Shown here piece after piece: positions 36,239 through 45,438 of a stretch of DNA of 61,380 nucleotides (its first letter is position 1; each line of letters starts with the position of its first letter). The translations under genes and the position numbers were made by a program. This stretch comes from Agathobacter sp. (GTDB taxonomy: Bacteria > Bacillota > Clostridia > Lachnospirales > Lachnospiraceae): positions 1 to 61,380 of the forward strand of contig JAFQRZ010000026.1 in NCBI GenBank assembly GCA_017409825.1, written 5' to 3'. Below the pieces are notes generated by a model. That model searched no databases. It was not told where the DNA came from and saw nothing but the letters and a program-made list of their open reading frames with translations.

Positions 36239-37243
36239 ATGACAAGAGTAGTTGGAATTCGTTTCCAAAAAGCAGGAAAAATATATTATTTCGATCCATG
36301 CGGTTTCGATTTAGAAACAGGCATGCATGCTATCGTGGAAACCGCGCGTGGTGTGGAAATGGGTACTGTCCTTATTCCGCCAAAGGATGTGGAAGATGAA
36401 AAAGTAATACAGCCATTGAAGCCTGTCATTCGTATTGCGACAGACGAAGATGAGAAAACAATAGAAAAAAACAAGGAAAAAGAGAAGGAAGCCTTTGAGA
36501 TTTGTAAGGAAAAGATTCTGAAACATGGTTTAGAGATGAAACTTGTAAATGCGGAGTATACCTTCGATAATAACAAGCTGCTCTTTTACTTTACAGCAGA
36601 TGGTCGAATCGATTTCCGTGAGTTGGTAAAGGATTTGGCCGCTGTGTTCCGTACGAGAATCGAGCTTCGTCAGATTGGGGTACGTGATGAGACTAAGATT
36701 CTTGGTGGAATCGGTATTTGCGGACGTCCACTCTGCTGCAAGACTTACCTTGCAGACTTCGTTCCTGTATCCATCAAGATGGCAAAGGAACAGAATTTGT
36801 CCTTAAACCCTACCAAAATCTCTGGTGTCTGTGGAAGACTGATGTGCTGCTTGAAAAATGAGCAGGATACTTACGAATACCTGAACAGCAGACTTCCAAA
36901 TGTAGGGGATACGGTATTTGCAAAGGACGGTGCAAAGGGAGAAGTACAGAGTGTTAGTGTACTTCGTCAGCTCGTAAAAGTAGTCATCGATAACGGAGAC
37001 GAGAAAGAATTACGTGAATACAAGGTGGATGAACTTAATTTCCGCCCTAAGAAGCGCAAAGATGTAAAAATTACAGAAGAAGAACTGAAAGAATTAGAAG
37101 GTTTGGAAGATGATGTAGTGGAAGAAGCTACAGAGCAAGAAGAACGTCCAAATCGTAATTACAATAAAGAACGCCACGATGGAAAAGGAAAACGTTATTT
37201 TGGAAAAAACAAAAAACGAAACAACAACCCTTCTGAAAAATAA
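36239..37243 (+). CDS. ricT: RicT/YaaT, PSP1-domain protein (Y-complex subunit)
   Basis: This 334-aa protein has the PSP1 domain (VGIRFQKAGKIYYFDP, ARGVEMGTVLIPPKDV). The cysteine motifs GGIGICGRPLCC and SGVCGRLMCC are the Fe-S ligands reported for the Ric (YaaT-YlbF-YmcA) complex, which stimulates RNase Y maturation and sporulation in Bacillus. A Lys/Asn-rich C-terminal tail (NKERHDGKGKRYFGKNKKRNN) looks disordered. The trmN6-like gene overlaps its 3' end. Confidence 0.93.
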   Translation: MTRVVGIRFQKAGKIYYFDPCGFDLETGMHAIVETARGVEMGTVLIPPKDVEDEKVIQPLKPVIRIATDEDEKTIEKNKEKEKEAFEICKEKILKHGLEMKLVNAEYTFDNNKLLFYFTADGRIDFRELVKDLAAVFRTRIELRQIGVRDETKILGGIGICGRPLCCKTYLADFVPVSIKMAKEQNLSLNPTKISGVCGRLMCCLKNEQDTYEYLNSRLPNVGDTVFAKDGAKGEVQSVSVLRQLVKVVIDNGDEKELREYKVDELNFRPKKRKDVKITEEELKELEGLEDDVVEEATEQEERPNRNYNKERHDGKGKRYFGKNKKRNNNPSEK

Positions 37244-37970
37244 AGAACGATTAGATGATTTAAATGTAAAAGGATATCAGATTATTCAAGATCCAGAACG
37301 TTTTTGTTTTGGGATGGATGCAGTGCTGTTATCGGGTTTTGCGCATATCAAAAAAGGAGAAAAGGTGCTGGATTTAGGTACTGGTACAGGAATAATCCCG
37401 ATTCTCCTAGAGGCGAAAAGCGAGGGTGAGCACTTTACGGGACTTGAGATTCAGCCGGAAAGTGCAGATATGGCAGCAAGAAGTGTGCAGTACAATCATT
37501 TAGAAGAGAAGATATCCATTGTCACTGGTGATATCAAAGATGCTTCAAATATATTTGGAGCATCTTCTTTTGATGTGATAACGACGAACCCACCGTATAT
37601 GATTGGAGAGCATGGACTTAAGAATAGTAACGATGCAAAAACGATTGCCCGTCATGAAGTGCTTTGTACACTGGACGACACATTAGTGCAGAGTGCTCGA
37701 ATTTTAAAACCGGGGGCTCGCTTCTATATGGTACACAGACCATTCCGTTTAGCCGAGATTTTTTCCAAAATGGTGGCGTGCGGAATCGAACCGAAGCGTA
37801 TGCAGCTCGTTTATCCACACATAAACAAGGAGCCAAACATGGTTTTAATTGAAGGCTATCGCGGTGGAAAGTCTAGACTCAAAATTGAGAAGCCGCTCAT
37901 CGTTTACAACGAAAATGGCACTTATACAGACGATATTTTATCAATTTATGGAATGTTAAATCAAGATTAA
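37179..37970 (+). CDS. tRNA1(Val) (adenine(37)-N6)-methyltransferase-like (YabB/TrmN6)
   Basis: This 263-aa SAM-dependent enzyme has motif I LDLGTGTGIIPILL and the N6-adenine motif NPPYM. The order ricT-yabB-rsmI follows Bacillus. The start is uncertain: ATG 37179 gives a 65-nt overlap with ricT but has a poor ribosome site. TTG 37200 follows AAAAGGAAAA and would give 256 aa. The conserved fold starts only at DDLNVKGYQIIQ, so either start is compatible. Modification of tRNA-Val A37 is inferred from the family. Confidence 0.88.
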   Translation: MEKENVILEKTKNETTTLLKNKERLDDLNVKGYQIIQDPERFCFGMDAVLLSGFAHIKKGEKVLDLGTGTGIIPILLEAKSEGEHFTGLEIQPESADMAARSVQYNHLEEKISIVTGDIKDASNIFGASSFDVITTNPPYMIGEHGLKNSNDAKTIARHEVLCTLDDTLVQSARILKPGARFYMVHRPFRLAEIFSKMVACGIEPKRMQLVYPHINKEPNMVLIEGYRGGKSRLKIEKPLIVYNENGTYTDDILSIYGMLNQD

Positions 37971-38007
37971 ATAAATTTTTGGCGATTTTCGGCCAAAAGG
38001 AGGCAAA

Positions 38008-38847
38008 ATGGCAGGTACACTGTATTTATGTGCGACCCCGATTGGAAATTTGGAGGACATTACGTATCGCGTACTCCGTACGTTAAAAGAAGTAGATTTG
38101 ATTGCAGCAGAGGATACAAGAAACTCTATTAAGCTGTTGAATCATTTCGAGATACAGACTCCGATGACTAGTTACCACGAATTTAATAAAATTGAGAAAG
38201 CATATCAGTTAGTAGAGAAGCTGAAAGAAGGAAAAAATATCGCACTAATCACAGATGCTGGAACACCTGGTATCTCTGATCCGGGAGAAGACATTGTGCG
38301 TATCTGCTACGAAGAAGGAATTGAGGTTACTTCGCTTCCTGGAGCAGCAGCCTGTATTACGGCACTTACGATGTCGGGACGTCCTACCAGAAGATTTGCG
38401 TTTGAGGCCTTTTTACCAAAGGATAAAAAAGAGCGTGCGGCGGTCTTGGAGGAATTGAAGAACGAAACGCGCACGATTATTCTTTATGAAGCACCACATC
38501 ATTTGTTGAAAACAGTGAAAGAGTTGTTGGAAGCACTGGGGGACCGTGAGCTTACAGTGTGTCGCGAGCTTACCAAAAAGCACGAGGAAAAGATACAGAC
38601 CACGTTTTCTGCACTGCTTTCTTATTATGAAGAAAAAGAGCCTAGAGGTGAATATGTGCTAGTTATTTGTGGAAAGAGCCGTGAGGAAATCGTGAAAGAA
38701 CAGCAGGCGAGCTGGGAAGAGATGTCGATTGAAGAACACATGGCACATTATGAGGCACAAGGCATCGACCACAAGGAAGCCATGAAGCTGGTGGCAAAGG
38801 ACCGAGGAGTTAGTAAGAGAGATATTTATCAGTATTTGGTGAAATAA
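38008..38847 (+). CDS. rsmI: 16S rRNA (cytidine(1402)-2'-O)-methyltransferase RsmI
   Basis: This 279-aa protein has the tetrapyrrole-methylase-type fold: LYLCATPIGNLEDITYR, AAEDTRNS, ALITDAGTPGISDPG, SLPGAAACITALTMSG. It 2'-O-methylates C1402 of 16S rRNA with SAM. AAAGGAGG lies 6 nt before the ATG. A short TTTTTGGC/GGCCAAAA hairpin just before this site may influence expression. The CapA-like gene starts one base after the stop. Confidence 0.95.
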   Translation: MAGTLYLCATPIGNLEDITYRVLRTLKEVDLIAAEDTRNSIKLLNHFEIQTPMTSYHEFNKIEKAYQLVEKLKEGKNIALITDAGTPGISDPGEDIVRICYEEGIEVTSLPGAAACITALTMSGRPTRRFAFEAFLPKDKKERAAVLEELKNETRTIILYEAPHHLLKTVKELLEALGDRELTVCRELTKKHEEKIQTTFSALLSYYEEKEPRGEYVLVICGKSREEIVKEQQASWEEMSIEEHMAHYEAQGIDHKEAMKLVAKDRGVSKRDIYQYLVK

Positions 38848-38848
38848 G

Positions 38849-40075
38849 ATGGGAAAAATACGCGAAAGACGAAGGCGGGAAAGGCAGAAAAAACGGACCA
38901 TACGGTGGGCTACCCGAATAGGTACGCTACTTGTCGTGTTTGTTCTTGCGTTCCTGTTTGTGAATAATTTAGAACTGTCTCCGACGGGGGCGGGAAGCAG
39001 CTTGTCGGGAGAGCCTTCTGAGAGCACAGAGGTAGTATCCTCAAAAGATGTAGTGCAGATTGTGATGGCGGGAGATGTGCTAATGCATCAAAGTGTCATT
39101 GAATCCGGCAAGCAAGAGGATGGAACATACAATTTTGACCACTTGTTCGCTCATGTAGCGGAATTTATTTTAAAAGCAGATTTGGCAATGATTAATCAGG
39201 AAACGATTTTAGGTGGTCCGCAATTTGGGTACACTGGTTATCCAAGCTTCAATTCTCCTTACGAAGTAGCAGATGCAGAGGTGAAGGCGGGCTTTGATGT
39301 GTTATTGTTAGGAACCAATCATGCTTATGATAAGGGCGAGCAAGGCATACTAAACTGCTTGAATTATTTAGATGCAACGCATCCTTCTGTGGGATATGTC
39401 GGAATTAACCGCAGCCAGGAGGAGCAGGATAACACGATTTATACCTATGAGGTTAAGGGAATCACGATTGCCATTTTAAATTATACATACGGGCATAATG
39501 GAGTGACACTTCCAGAGGATAAAAAATATCTGGTAAATGAGATGAAAGAAGATAAAATTCGCTCCGATATCCGCAAAGCGGAAGAAATTGCAGATTTTAC
39601 AATTCTGTGTCCACACTGGGGGACAGAATTTCGATTAGAACCAGATAAGAAACAAGAAGAGTTAGCACAGATATTTCTAGAAGAAGGTGTAGACCTAGTA
39701 TTAGGTACGCATCCACATGTCATAGAGCCAATGAAATGGCTGACGCATGAGAACGGACACAAAATGCTGGTGTATTATTCGATTGGAAACTTCGTAAATG
39801 GTACAACATCTACAGGTAGTGGTGTAGCGAATCGAATGATAGGTGGAATCGCAGACATTTTAATAGGAAGAAACAAAGATTCTGGTGAGGTAGAGATAAT
39901 AAAATACGGTGCAGTTCCAGTTGTTTGCCACGTGGGACAAAAAACAGAATACACCGTATATCATTTAGAAGATTATACAGAGGAGCTTGCTTCTGAAAAC
40001 TGGATTGTGTCTCAGGATTCAGAGTTTTCCAAGTCCTACTGTGAATCACTTATTGCTCAAGTTTGGGGAGAATAG
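38849..40075 (+). CDS. CapA family metallophosphatase-like protein
   Basis: This 408-aa protein has an Arg-rich N-terminus, one transmembrane helix (residues 22-39), and an extracytoplasmic CapA domain. Conserved metal-site motifs are MAGDVLMHQSV, INQETIL, LGTNHAYDKG, CPHWGTEF and LGTHPHVIEP. The family includes the PgsA/CapA poly-gamma-glutamate protein, but no pgsB/C genes are near, so the role is probably another envelope function. It is coupled to rsmI (1-nt gap) and overlaps the convergent lipoprotein gene by 19 nt. Confidence 0.85.
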   Translation: MGKIRERRRRERQKKRTIRWATRIGTLLVVFVLAFLFVNNLELSPTGAGSSLSGEPSESTEVVSSKDVVQIVMAGDVLMHQSVIESGKQEDGTYNFDHLFAHVAEFILKADLAMINQETILGGPQFGYTGYPSFNSPYEVADAEVKAGFDVLLLGTNHAYDKGEQGILNCLNYLDATHPSVGYVGINRSQEEQDNTIYTYEVKGITIAILNYTYGHNGVTLPEDKKYLVNEMKEDKIRSDIRKAEEIADFTILCPHWGTEFRLEPDKKQEELAQIFLEEGVDLVLGTHPHVIEPMKWLTHENGHKMLVYYSIGNFVNGTTSTGSGVANRMIGGIADILIGRNKDSGEVEIIKYGAVPVVCHVGQKTEYTVYHLEDYTEELASENWIVSQDSEFSKSYCESLIAQVWGE

Positions 40076-41838
40076 TACTTTGGCAGATATTCTTCCAGAA
40101 TAGCAAAAGGTGCAGGTCCGATATCGAGAATGGCTTTATGAAATTGTTTTTCTGAATAGCCGGAGCCAAACAAATCTTTTGCATATTCCTTTAGTTCTAA
40201 AAATTCGAGATAACCAACATAATATTTCAAATAGTTACCCGGTTCAGATAAAATGAGCTGGGTAATTTCATTTATAACCACTTCATTTGTAATGCCGTAG
40301 CCTGCCCAAAATTCCTTCATCTCTTCCGGCGTCCAGCCATAATAGTGAAGACCGATGTCCGAGGAAGCGTATAAACTCAGGGTTGCCGCTTGGTTATGGG
40401 AGAGGAAAGAAGCCACATCTTCGTCTAATCCAGCATAGCCATACGCCATCATTTCAATATAAGTCGCCCATCCCTCCACATAACCGCCATAGCTTAAAAT
40501 GGTGCGAATATGTGGAAAGCTATAGCTATAGGTCATAACTGTCTGGTACAAATGTCCTGGGTAGCCCTCGTGTGCTAGCGTCGTAAATGCATATATATCG
40601 GAGGCAATATAGCCTTCATTGATGTAGATGACATTTTCCGTATAGTTATCAATTGGAGCCACGATATAAAATGCTGGAGCCAGAAATTCCTCCAAAGCAG
40701 GTTCTACATAATTGATTTCATAGCTGCAATCAGGAGGTGCAGGGAAATCGTTCAGAATTGCAGATTGCAGGCGCGTTAGCATCGTGGTTGGATTCGCCAT
40801 TTGCCATTCCAAAGAGCTGCATTCCTGAATTAGATTTTCGTTGCATTTCTGAAGCTGCGTACAAACCAACAAGTCGTTCATACGTTGGTTCTCAATACGC
40901 TGAAAAATCACATCTACACGATCCGCACAACCAGTTTCGGAATAAACCAGTGTCTCGTAATATTTCTTGCCGTCTTTCAAATAGCAGATTCCATTTTCGT
41001 TTTTGCCAGTCTGTTTTAACTTTTCAAGCTGAATAATCATATCTTCATAGGCAGGAAACAGTTGCTTTTCCAGAATCGTTTCATTCTGTCTGCAGTAAGA
41101 AGCAACCTTTTGCTCAGAGAAATCGAGTTCTTTTAAGCGAGATTCAAAGGTTGTAATCAAATAATGATTCTCTCGATTTAGTAGAAAGCTCTCACAGCTA
41201 TCTATCACAAGTTCACATAAATCTTCAGACATAAACAGTCCTTTGTCGGATTTTTCCGCTTCAAGCATCATAGCTTGGTCAAAATATTCGTCGGTTAAAG
41301 CGATGAGTTTGAGATAATCTTTTACATCCTGTTCGGACTGAAATTCGTATTCCGCAAACAAAATCGGAAGTTCCATCTGTAAACCGCCGGAAAAGGAAAA
41401 TGGTTCTTCGTACAAATCGTAGTCACACAACGCAATTTGTGTGTTTAGGAAGTCCATTAGGACATCGTAGGTTAGCTGATTTTCCAGAGATAACTGTGCA
41501 TAGGAGAACTGCGACAAGGCATTTTTCGTCTCTAATAAATAGGTATCCGATGCATCACGTGCCTCTTCGGAGAAATCGCCCAAAGTGATTTCATATTCCT
41601 CAATGCCAAGGGCAGCTGGATTTTCCACCGAGTAGTGAAGATTGATGGTATTGGCAACGACCTCTTCGAGGAATAAATCGTTGGTAAATTCCTCGAAAGC
41701 TAGATTGACGGCTTTGGTATCCGTTTCTGTATCTGCATGATTTCCCTGCGTCTGACAGCCAGAAAGACTGGCTATGCAGAGTGTCATTAAAAGTCCGAAA
41801 GGTAGAATGCGTTGAACAAAATGTGTATATATTTTCAT
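40057..41838 (-). CDS. DUF885 family lipoprotein (putative metallopeptidase)
   Basis: This 593-aa protein starts with a lipoprotein signal: MKIYTHFVQR, a hydrophobic core, and lipobox LSGC with C28. The family's characteristic HEGYPGHLYQ motif (HExxxGH zinc site) is present, followed by the GGYVEGWATYIEMMAYGY block and a late SEKQFHKAILDIGPAPF. Extracytoplasmic peptidase activity is inferred. ATG 41838 has GAGG 4 nt upstream; an earlier in-frame ATG at 41904 would destroy the signal peptide. The 3' end overlaps the CapA gene tail to tail. Confidence 0.85.
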   Translation of the reverse strand: MKIYTHFVQRILPFGLLMTLCIASLSGCQTQGNHADTETDTKAVNLAFEEFTNDLFLEEVVANTINLHYSVENPAALGIEEYEITLGDFSEEARDASDTYLLETKNALSQFSYAQLSLENQLTYDVLMDFLNTQIALCDYDLYEEPFSFSGGLQMELPILFAEYEFQSEQDVKDYLKLIALTDEYFDQAMMLEAEKSDKGLFMSEDLCELVIDSCESFLLNRENHYLITTFESRLKELDFSEQKVASYCRQNETILEKQLFPAYEDMIIQLEKLKQTGKNENGICYLKDGKKYYETLVYSETGCADRVDVIFQRIENQRMNDLLVCTQLQKCNENLIQECSSLEWQMANPTTMLTRLQSAILNDFPAPPDCSYEINYVEPALEEFLAPAFYIVAPIDNYTENVIYINEGYIASDIYAFTTLAHEGYPGHLYQTVMTYSYSFPHIRTILSYGGYVEGWATYIEMMAYGYAGLDEDVASFLSHNQAATLSLYASSDIGLHYYGWTPEEMKEFWAGYGITNEVVINEITQLILSEPGNYLKYYVGYLEFLELKEYAKDLFGSGYSEKQFHKAILDIGPAPFAILEEYLPKYYSPQT

Positions 41839-42084
41839 AATTCCTCGTTCCCCAATAGTGTTATCACAATACTTTATGTTATCTATTATACAGATATGAA
41901 ACATATTTGTTAATTCTAAAATATCTCTAAATTTAATCTTAAAAGACTCGAAAAAGCATTTACTTTGTTTGCAAGATGGCTATAATGTGACAATTGGACA
42001 CATCAAATTATCTGGTAAATGATATGGAAAGAAAGATGTGGTAAATTTTTGCTGAATCTACTATAAAATAAGGGAGGAAGAGTC

Positions 42085-42936
42085 ATGATTCGTATAGTAG
42101 CAGACAGTACTTGTGATCTAAGTAAGGAATTAATCGAGGAGTATGGTATATCCATCGTGCCATTGCACATCGTATTAGGTGAAAAGGAATATTTGGATGG
42201 AACAGAAATCAGTCCAGATGAGATATATGCCTGGGCGGATGCAAATGAAGATACGCCAAAAACCTCAGCCGTAGGTTTCGAGCAGGCAATAGAATTAATG
42301 CAGCCACTGAAGAAGACAGATGATGAGATGATTATCTTTACCATTTCAGAGAAAATGTCTACGACAGCCAATGTATTTCGTATGGCAGCCGAGGAGTTGG
42401 AATTGGAAAATCGCATATCCGTTGTGGATTCTGCGAACCTCTCTACCGGAATCGGTCTTATGGTAATAAAAGCGGCACAGTTAGCAAAGGAAGGTAAAAG
42501 TAGAGAAGAAATCTGTCAATGTATCGAAGAAATCAAGTTAAAAGTAAGAGCATCCTTTGTCGTAGATACACTCACCTACCTGCATAGAGGGGGAAGATGC
42601 AGCAGTGTTTCCGCATTAGCAGGTAGTGTGCTGAAATTGCACCCTAAAATTGTCGTAGCAGAGGGTTCCATGAGTGCTGACAAAAAGTATCGCGGGAAAA
42701 TGGACAGAGTCATTATGGATTATGTTAAAGATATAGAAGAAGAGATGAAGACAGCCGACAAGAGCCTTGTATTTATTACACATTCGGGTTGCGATCAGAA
42801 CATTATTGATAGTGTGTATTCTTATATAAAAGAGATGGGATATTTCGATAGAATCGAGGTTACCAGAGCCGGCGGCGTAATTTCATCACACTGTGGTCCT
42901 GGAACCTTGGGTGTGTTGTATATTTTGGGACAGTAG
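42085..42936 (+). CDS. DegV family fatty-acid-binding protein
   Basis: This 283-aa protein starts IRIVADSTCDLSKEL and contains TSAVGFEQAIELM, FTISEKMSTT, DSANLSTGIGLMV and LTYLHRGGRCSSVSALAGS. These are the DegV hallmarks of a protein that binds a single fatty acid. In Firmicutes such proteins act as FakB subunits that present fatty acids to the FakA kinase; no fakA gene is here. A GGGAGGAAGAG site precedes the ATG. It appears to be a single-gene unit. Confidence 0.93.
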   Translation: MIRIVADSTCDLSKELIEEYGISIVPLHIVLGEKEYLDGTEISPDEIYAWADANEDTPKTSAVGFEQAIELMQPLKKTDDEMIIFTISEKMSTTANVFRMAAEELELENRISVVDSANLSTGIGLMVIKAAQLAKEGKSREEICQCIEEIKLKVRASFVVDTLTYLHRGGRCSSVSALAGSVLKLHPKIVVAEGSMSADKKYRGKMDRVIMDYVKDIEEEMKTADKSLVFITHSGCDQNIIDSVYSYIKEMGYFDRIEVTRAGGVISSHCGPGTLGVLYILGQ

Positions 42937-43079
42937 GAAAAGGGTTCACGCATATTGGTCATGAGGTTCTTCTTTCAACCATAGGTAGAAAAATTCTCAA
43001 CTTTACAGTTATTGTCGCTGGGTGTGATTAAGGGTATACTTACCTTGTCGCGGCAGACAAAGGTAAAGGAGAAGAATCC

Positions 43080-43808
43080 ATGAATATAAAATTAGGAACG
43101 AAAATAAAAGAACTTCGAAAAGCGAAAAATATATCGCAGGAAATTCTTGCTGAATACTTGGGAGTAAGTTTTCAAGCAGTCAGCAAATGGGAAAATGAAG
43201 CTGGACTTCCTGACGTAACGCTGATACCGGCGATTGCCTCTTTTTTTGAGGTATCTACGGATGAACTATTGGACTACAATCGCATGGAAAATGAGAAAAA
43301 AAGAGATGCGATTTGTGATGAGGCGGCAAAATGTCGTAATGTGGATCCTGCAAAAGCAGAGCAAATTCTTCGAGATGGTTTAAAACAATTTCCTGGGGAT
43401 GACATTATCCTTAATAACTTGCTTTATACGATGCGTTCTCCAGAAAGAAGCGAAGAGGTAATTAAACTTTGTAAAACTTTAATCGAATGCACACATTATG
43501 ATGATGTAAAATATGATGCACTCCGAATATTAGCCGAAACCTATCACGAAACAGGGCAGCAGGCATTGGTCGAGCCGACATTGGAAGCGATTCCAGAAAT
43601 TTATTTTACGAAGCTAGAGCTGATGGGACAGTTGCTGGAAGGAGAGAAATCCTTTAAAGCCGCAAAAGATCAGCTAAGCATCAATTTGGATAGTTCGGTA
43701 GAGATGATTCAGATAATGAAGGGATATTTAACAGAAAAAGGAAATGATGCAGAAGTAAAGAAATGCGAAGAGATGCAGCATAGGATTACAGAAATGTTAG
43801 AAGAGTAA
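43080..43808 (+). CDS. XRE-family regulator with TPR-like C-terminus
   Basis: This 242-aa protein has an N-terminal helix-turn-helix (residues 7-62; ISQEILAEYLGVSFQAVSKWEN), of the large Clostridial family with this exact motif. The remaining part is helical with tetratricopeptide-like pairs (DPAKAEQILRDGLKQFPGDD, then YDALRILAETYHETG), probably for peptide or protein sensing. The target is unknown. An AAAGGAGAAG site lies 6 nt before the ATG. Confidence 0.9.
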   Translation: MNIKLGTKIKELRKAKNISQEILAEYLGVSFQAVSKWENEAGLPDVTLIPAIASFFEVSTDELLDYNRMENEKKRDAICDEAAKCRNVDPAKAEQILRDGLKQFPGDDIILNNLLYTMRSPERSEEVIKLCKTLIECTHYDDVKYDALRILAETYHETGQQALVEPTLEAIPEIYFTKLELMGQLLEGEKSFKAAKDQLSINLDSSVEMIQIMKGYLTEKGNDAEVKKCEEMQHRITEMLEE

Positions 43809-43822
43809 ACGAAGAAAAGAAA

Positions 43823-43860
43823 AAAACGCTGAAATCACATCAAATAGATTTCAGCGTTTT
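43823..43860. terminator. Bidirectional terminator after the XRE gene
   Basis: Perfect 14-nt arms (43823-43836 and 43847-43860) with a 10-nt loop are flanked by A- and T-runs, between two convergent genes. Confidence 0.85.
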
Positions 43861-43879
43861 CCATTATAAAACATAAATA

Positions 43880-44752
43880 TTATGCGAAATTTCCACCATC
43901 GCCCATACCTGGCATACCAAATCCAAGTTCTGCCATATATTTACCCATCTTGCTGGTAGACTTATCCACGAATTCAGGCTGACCGAATACCTTCTTCAAC
44001 CATTCTACCGACAAATCCTGCCAGGTTGAGAATGCTGCGTTAAGCACCTGAGAACTGCCATCAGCAGTCACTTCATTTGCCAGGGCGTAGCCATGAGGCC
44101 CATGCTGGAATACATGAAGCTCGTAGAAAAGTCCGAGCTCTGCATATTTATTTGCCACAGGTAAAGCGCCATAAGTCGTGAGCAAATCCTCTGCGGTAGC
44201 CACCATAAATACAGGTGGAGCATCCTTGGTAATCTTGCTTAGCAGATCAAATTGTGCAGCATCTTCGTTTGTCACTTCTTTTTTGCCGGTCAAAAGCTGA
44301 AGCATAAAAGCTCCAGGCATATTCGGAATCGAAACGGCAGGATAACCGAGAATCATACCGTTTACCTTGTTTTCTGCCATAAGACCGGCTGCCATGGCGA
44401 GATGTCCGCCAGCAGAAAAGCCACAGCTTAGAATCTTATCTGGGTCAATGTTCCATTCTTCTGCGTGTTCGCGAATGTAACCCACAGCCCAACTGATTTC
44501 CTGAAGTGGTGAAAAGCCTGCTGCATCCCAGCCTGTCGAATAGCGAAGCACGAATGCATGATAGCCTTTTGCCGCATAGCCAAGAGCGATAGGCTCTCCT
44601 TCACGTGGTGAGCAGTACACATAACCGCCACCCGGACAAACAATAATCGCAGGACGTTTTTTCTCCTGACCCAACGTAATCTCGCAGTCCAAAATGTACC
44701 CCTCCAAAGTTGCCTCTGGATGGTTTGGACACTCTAAATGTATCATTTTCAT
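43880..44752 (-). CDS. Alpha/beta hydrolase, acetyl-xylan-esterase-like
   Basis: This 290-aa cytosolic protein has the HGGG-like oxyanion strand variant VCPGGGYVYCSPREGEPIA, the nucleophile elbow CGFSAGGHLAMAAGL, and late VATAEDLLT and FQHGPHGYALA segments that supply Asp and His. This pattern fits the BD-FAE / Axe1-type carbohydrate esterases that deacetylate xylo-oligosaccharides. The C-terminal tail ends in Gly/Met-rich residues. A carbohydrate role is inferred; neighbouring genes do not fix the substrate. Transcribed alone toward the origin. Confidence 0.82.
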   Translation of the reverse strand: MKMIHLECPNHPEATLEGYILDCEITLGQEKKRPAIIVCPGGGYVYCSPREGEPIALGYAAKGYHAFVLRYSTGWDAAGFSPLQEISWAVGYIREHAEEWNIDPDKILSCGFSAGGHLAMAAGLMAENKVNGMILGYPAVSIPNMPGAFMLQLLTGKKEVTNEDAAQFDLLSKITKDAPPVFMVATAEDLLTTYGALPVANKYAELGLFYELHVFQHGPHGYALANEVTADGSSQVLNAAFSTWQDLSVEWLKKVFGQPEFVDKSTSKMGKYMAELGFGMPGMGDGGNFA

Positions 44753-44753
44753 C

Positions 44754-44783
44754 TTGCATACCCCCTAGTATTTTCCTTATAAT
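44754..44783 (+). promoter_or_regulatory. Promoter of the DUF951 gene
   Basis: TTGCAT (44754-44759) and TATAAT (44778-44783) have an 18-bp spacer, 43 bp before the ATG, in the divergent space with the esterase gene. Confidence 0.55.
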
Positions 44784-44826
44784 ATAGAAGTATTATAACA
44801 CAGATTTCAAATAAGGAGCAATTTCT

Positions 44827-45018
44827 ATGGAAAAACTCATATACGAAGTAGGCGATATTGTAAAATTAAAAAAACAGCATCCTTGTGGTGCCAGCGAGTG
44901 GGAAATACTACGTGTTGGGGCAGACTTTCGTTTGAAGTGTACAGGTTGTGGTCACCAGGTGATGATAGCCCGAAAGCTGGTCGAAAAGAACACAAAAGAA
45001 TTGAAAAAACCTTTATAA
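44827..45018 (+). CDS. DUF951 family protein
   Basis: This 63-aa protein has the DUF951 pattern: EVGDIVKLKKQHPCGASEWEILRVGADFRLKCTGC, with HPCG and CTGCGHQV cysteines likely to bind metal, then ARKLVEK. The function is unknown; the family usually precedes rpsF in Firmicutes, as here. AAGGAG lies 8 nt before the ATG. Confidence 0.9.
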   Translation: MEKLIYEVGDIVKLKKQHPCGASEWEILRVGADFRLKCTGCGHQVMIARKLVEKNTKELKKPL

Positions 45019-45024
45019 AAAGGC

Positions 45025-45053
45025 TTGCAAACCGCGTAAAAACGTGGTATCAT
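45025..45053 (+). promoter_or_regulatory. rpsF-ssb-rpsR promoter
   Basis: TTGCAA (45025-45030) and TATCAT (45048-45053) have a 17-bp spacer. The following roughly 70-nt leader up to rpsF could host an S6:S18 autoregulatory structure, but I could not confirm the conserved element by eye. Confidence 0.65.
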
Positions 45054-45129
45054 CTGTTTTCGGTATGAAAAATATTCCTTGCTCATAGGCAAAGCTTGTG
45101 GGCCAGAGACCAAAAGGAGGTAAAATCGC

Positions 45130-45420
45130 ATGAACAAATATGAATTAGCACTTGTTGTTAGTGCAAAGATCGAAGATGATGCGAGAGCAGCAGTCGTAGC
45201 AAAAGCACAGGACTACGTTACACGTGCAGGCGGTGTTGTTTCAGAAGTAGAAGAATGGGGTAAGAAGAAATTAGCTTACGAAATTCAGAAACAGAGCGAA
45301 GGCTTCTACTACTTCATCCAGTTCGAAGCAAATGCAGATGCACCTGCATATATCGAACAGCGCGTACGTATCATGGATAATGTTCTTCGTTTCTTATGCG
45401 TTAGAAAAGACGAGGCATAG
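45130..45420 (+). CDS. rpsF: 30S ribosomal protein S6
   Basis: This 96-aa protein has the S6 fold pattern: NKYELALVVSAKIEDDARAAVV, EEWGKKKLAYEIQKQSEGFYY, and VRIMDNVLRFLCVRKDEA. It pairs with S18 on the 30S platform. An AAAGGAGG site lies 8 nt before the ATG. It heads the rpsF-ssb-rpsR operon. Confidence 0.97.
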   Translation: MNKYELALVVSAKIEDDARAAVVAKAQDYVTRAGGVVSEVEEWGKKKLAYEIQKQSEGFYYFIQFEANADAPAYIEQRVRIMDNVLRFLCVRKDEA

Positions 45421-45438
45421 AATTAGAGGAGAAAAACT

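Noticed and set aside
38849-40075. A complete poly-gamma-glutamate capsule locus
   Set aside because: Only the CapA-like gene is present; no ligase or CapC-like partner is nearby.
45054-45129. An rpsF leader riboregulator (S6:S18 binding motif)
   Set aside because: The leader is of suitable length, but I could not identify the conserved structure by eye with confidence, so it is only mentioned with the promoter.
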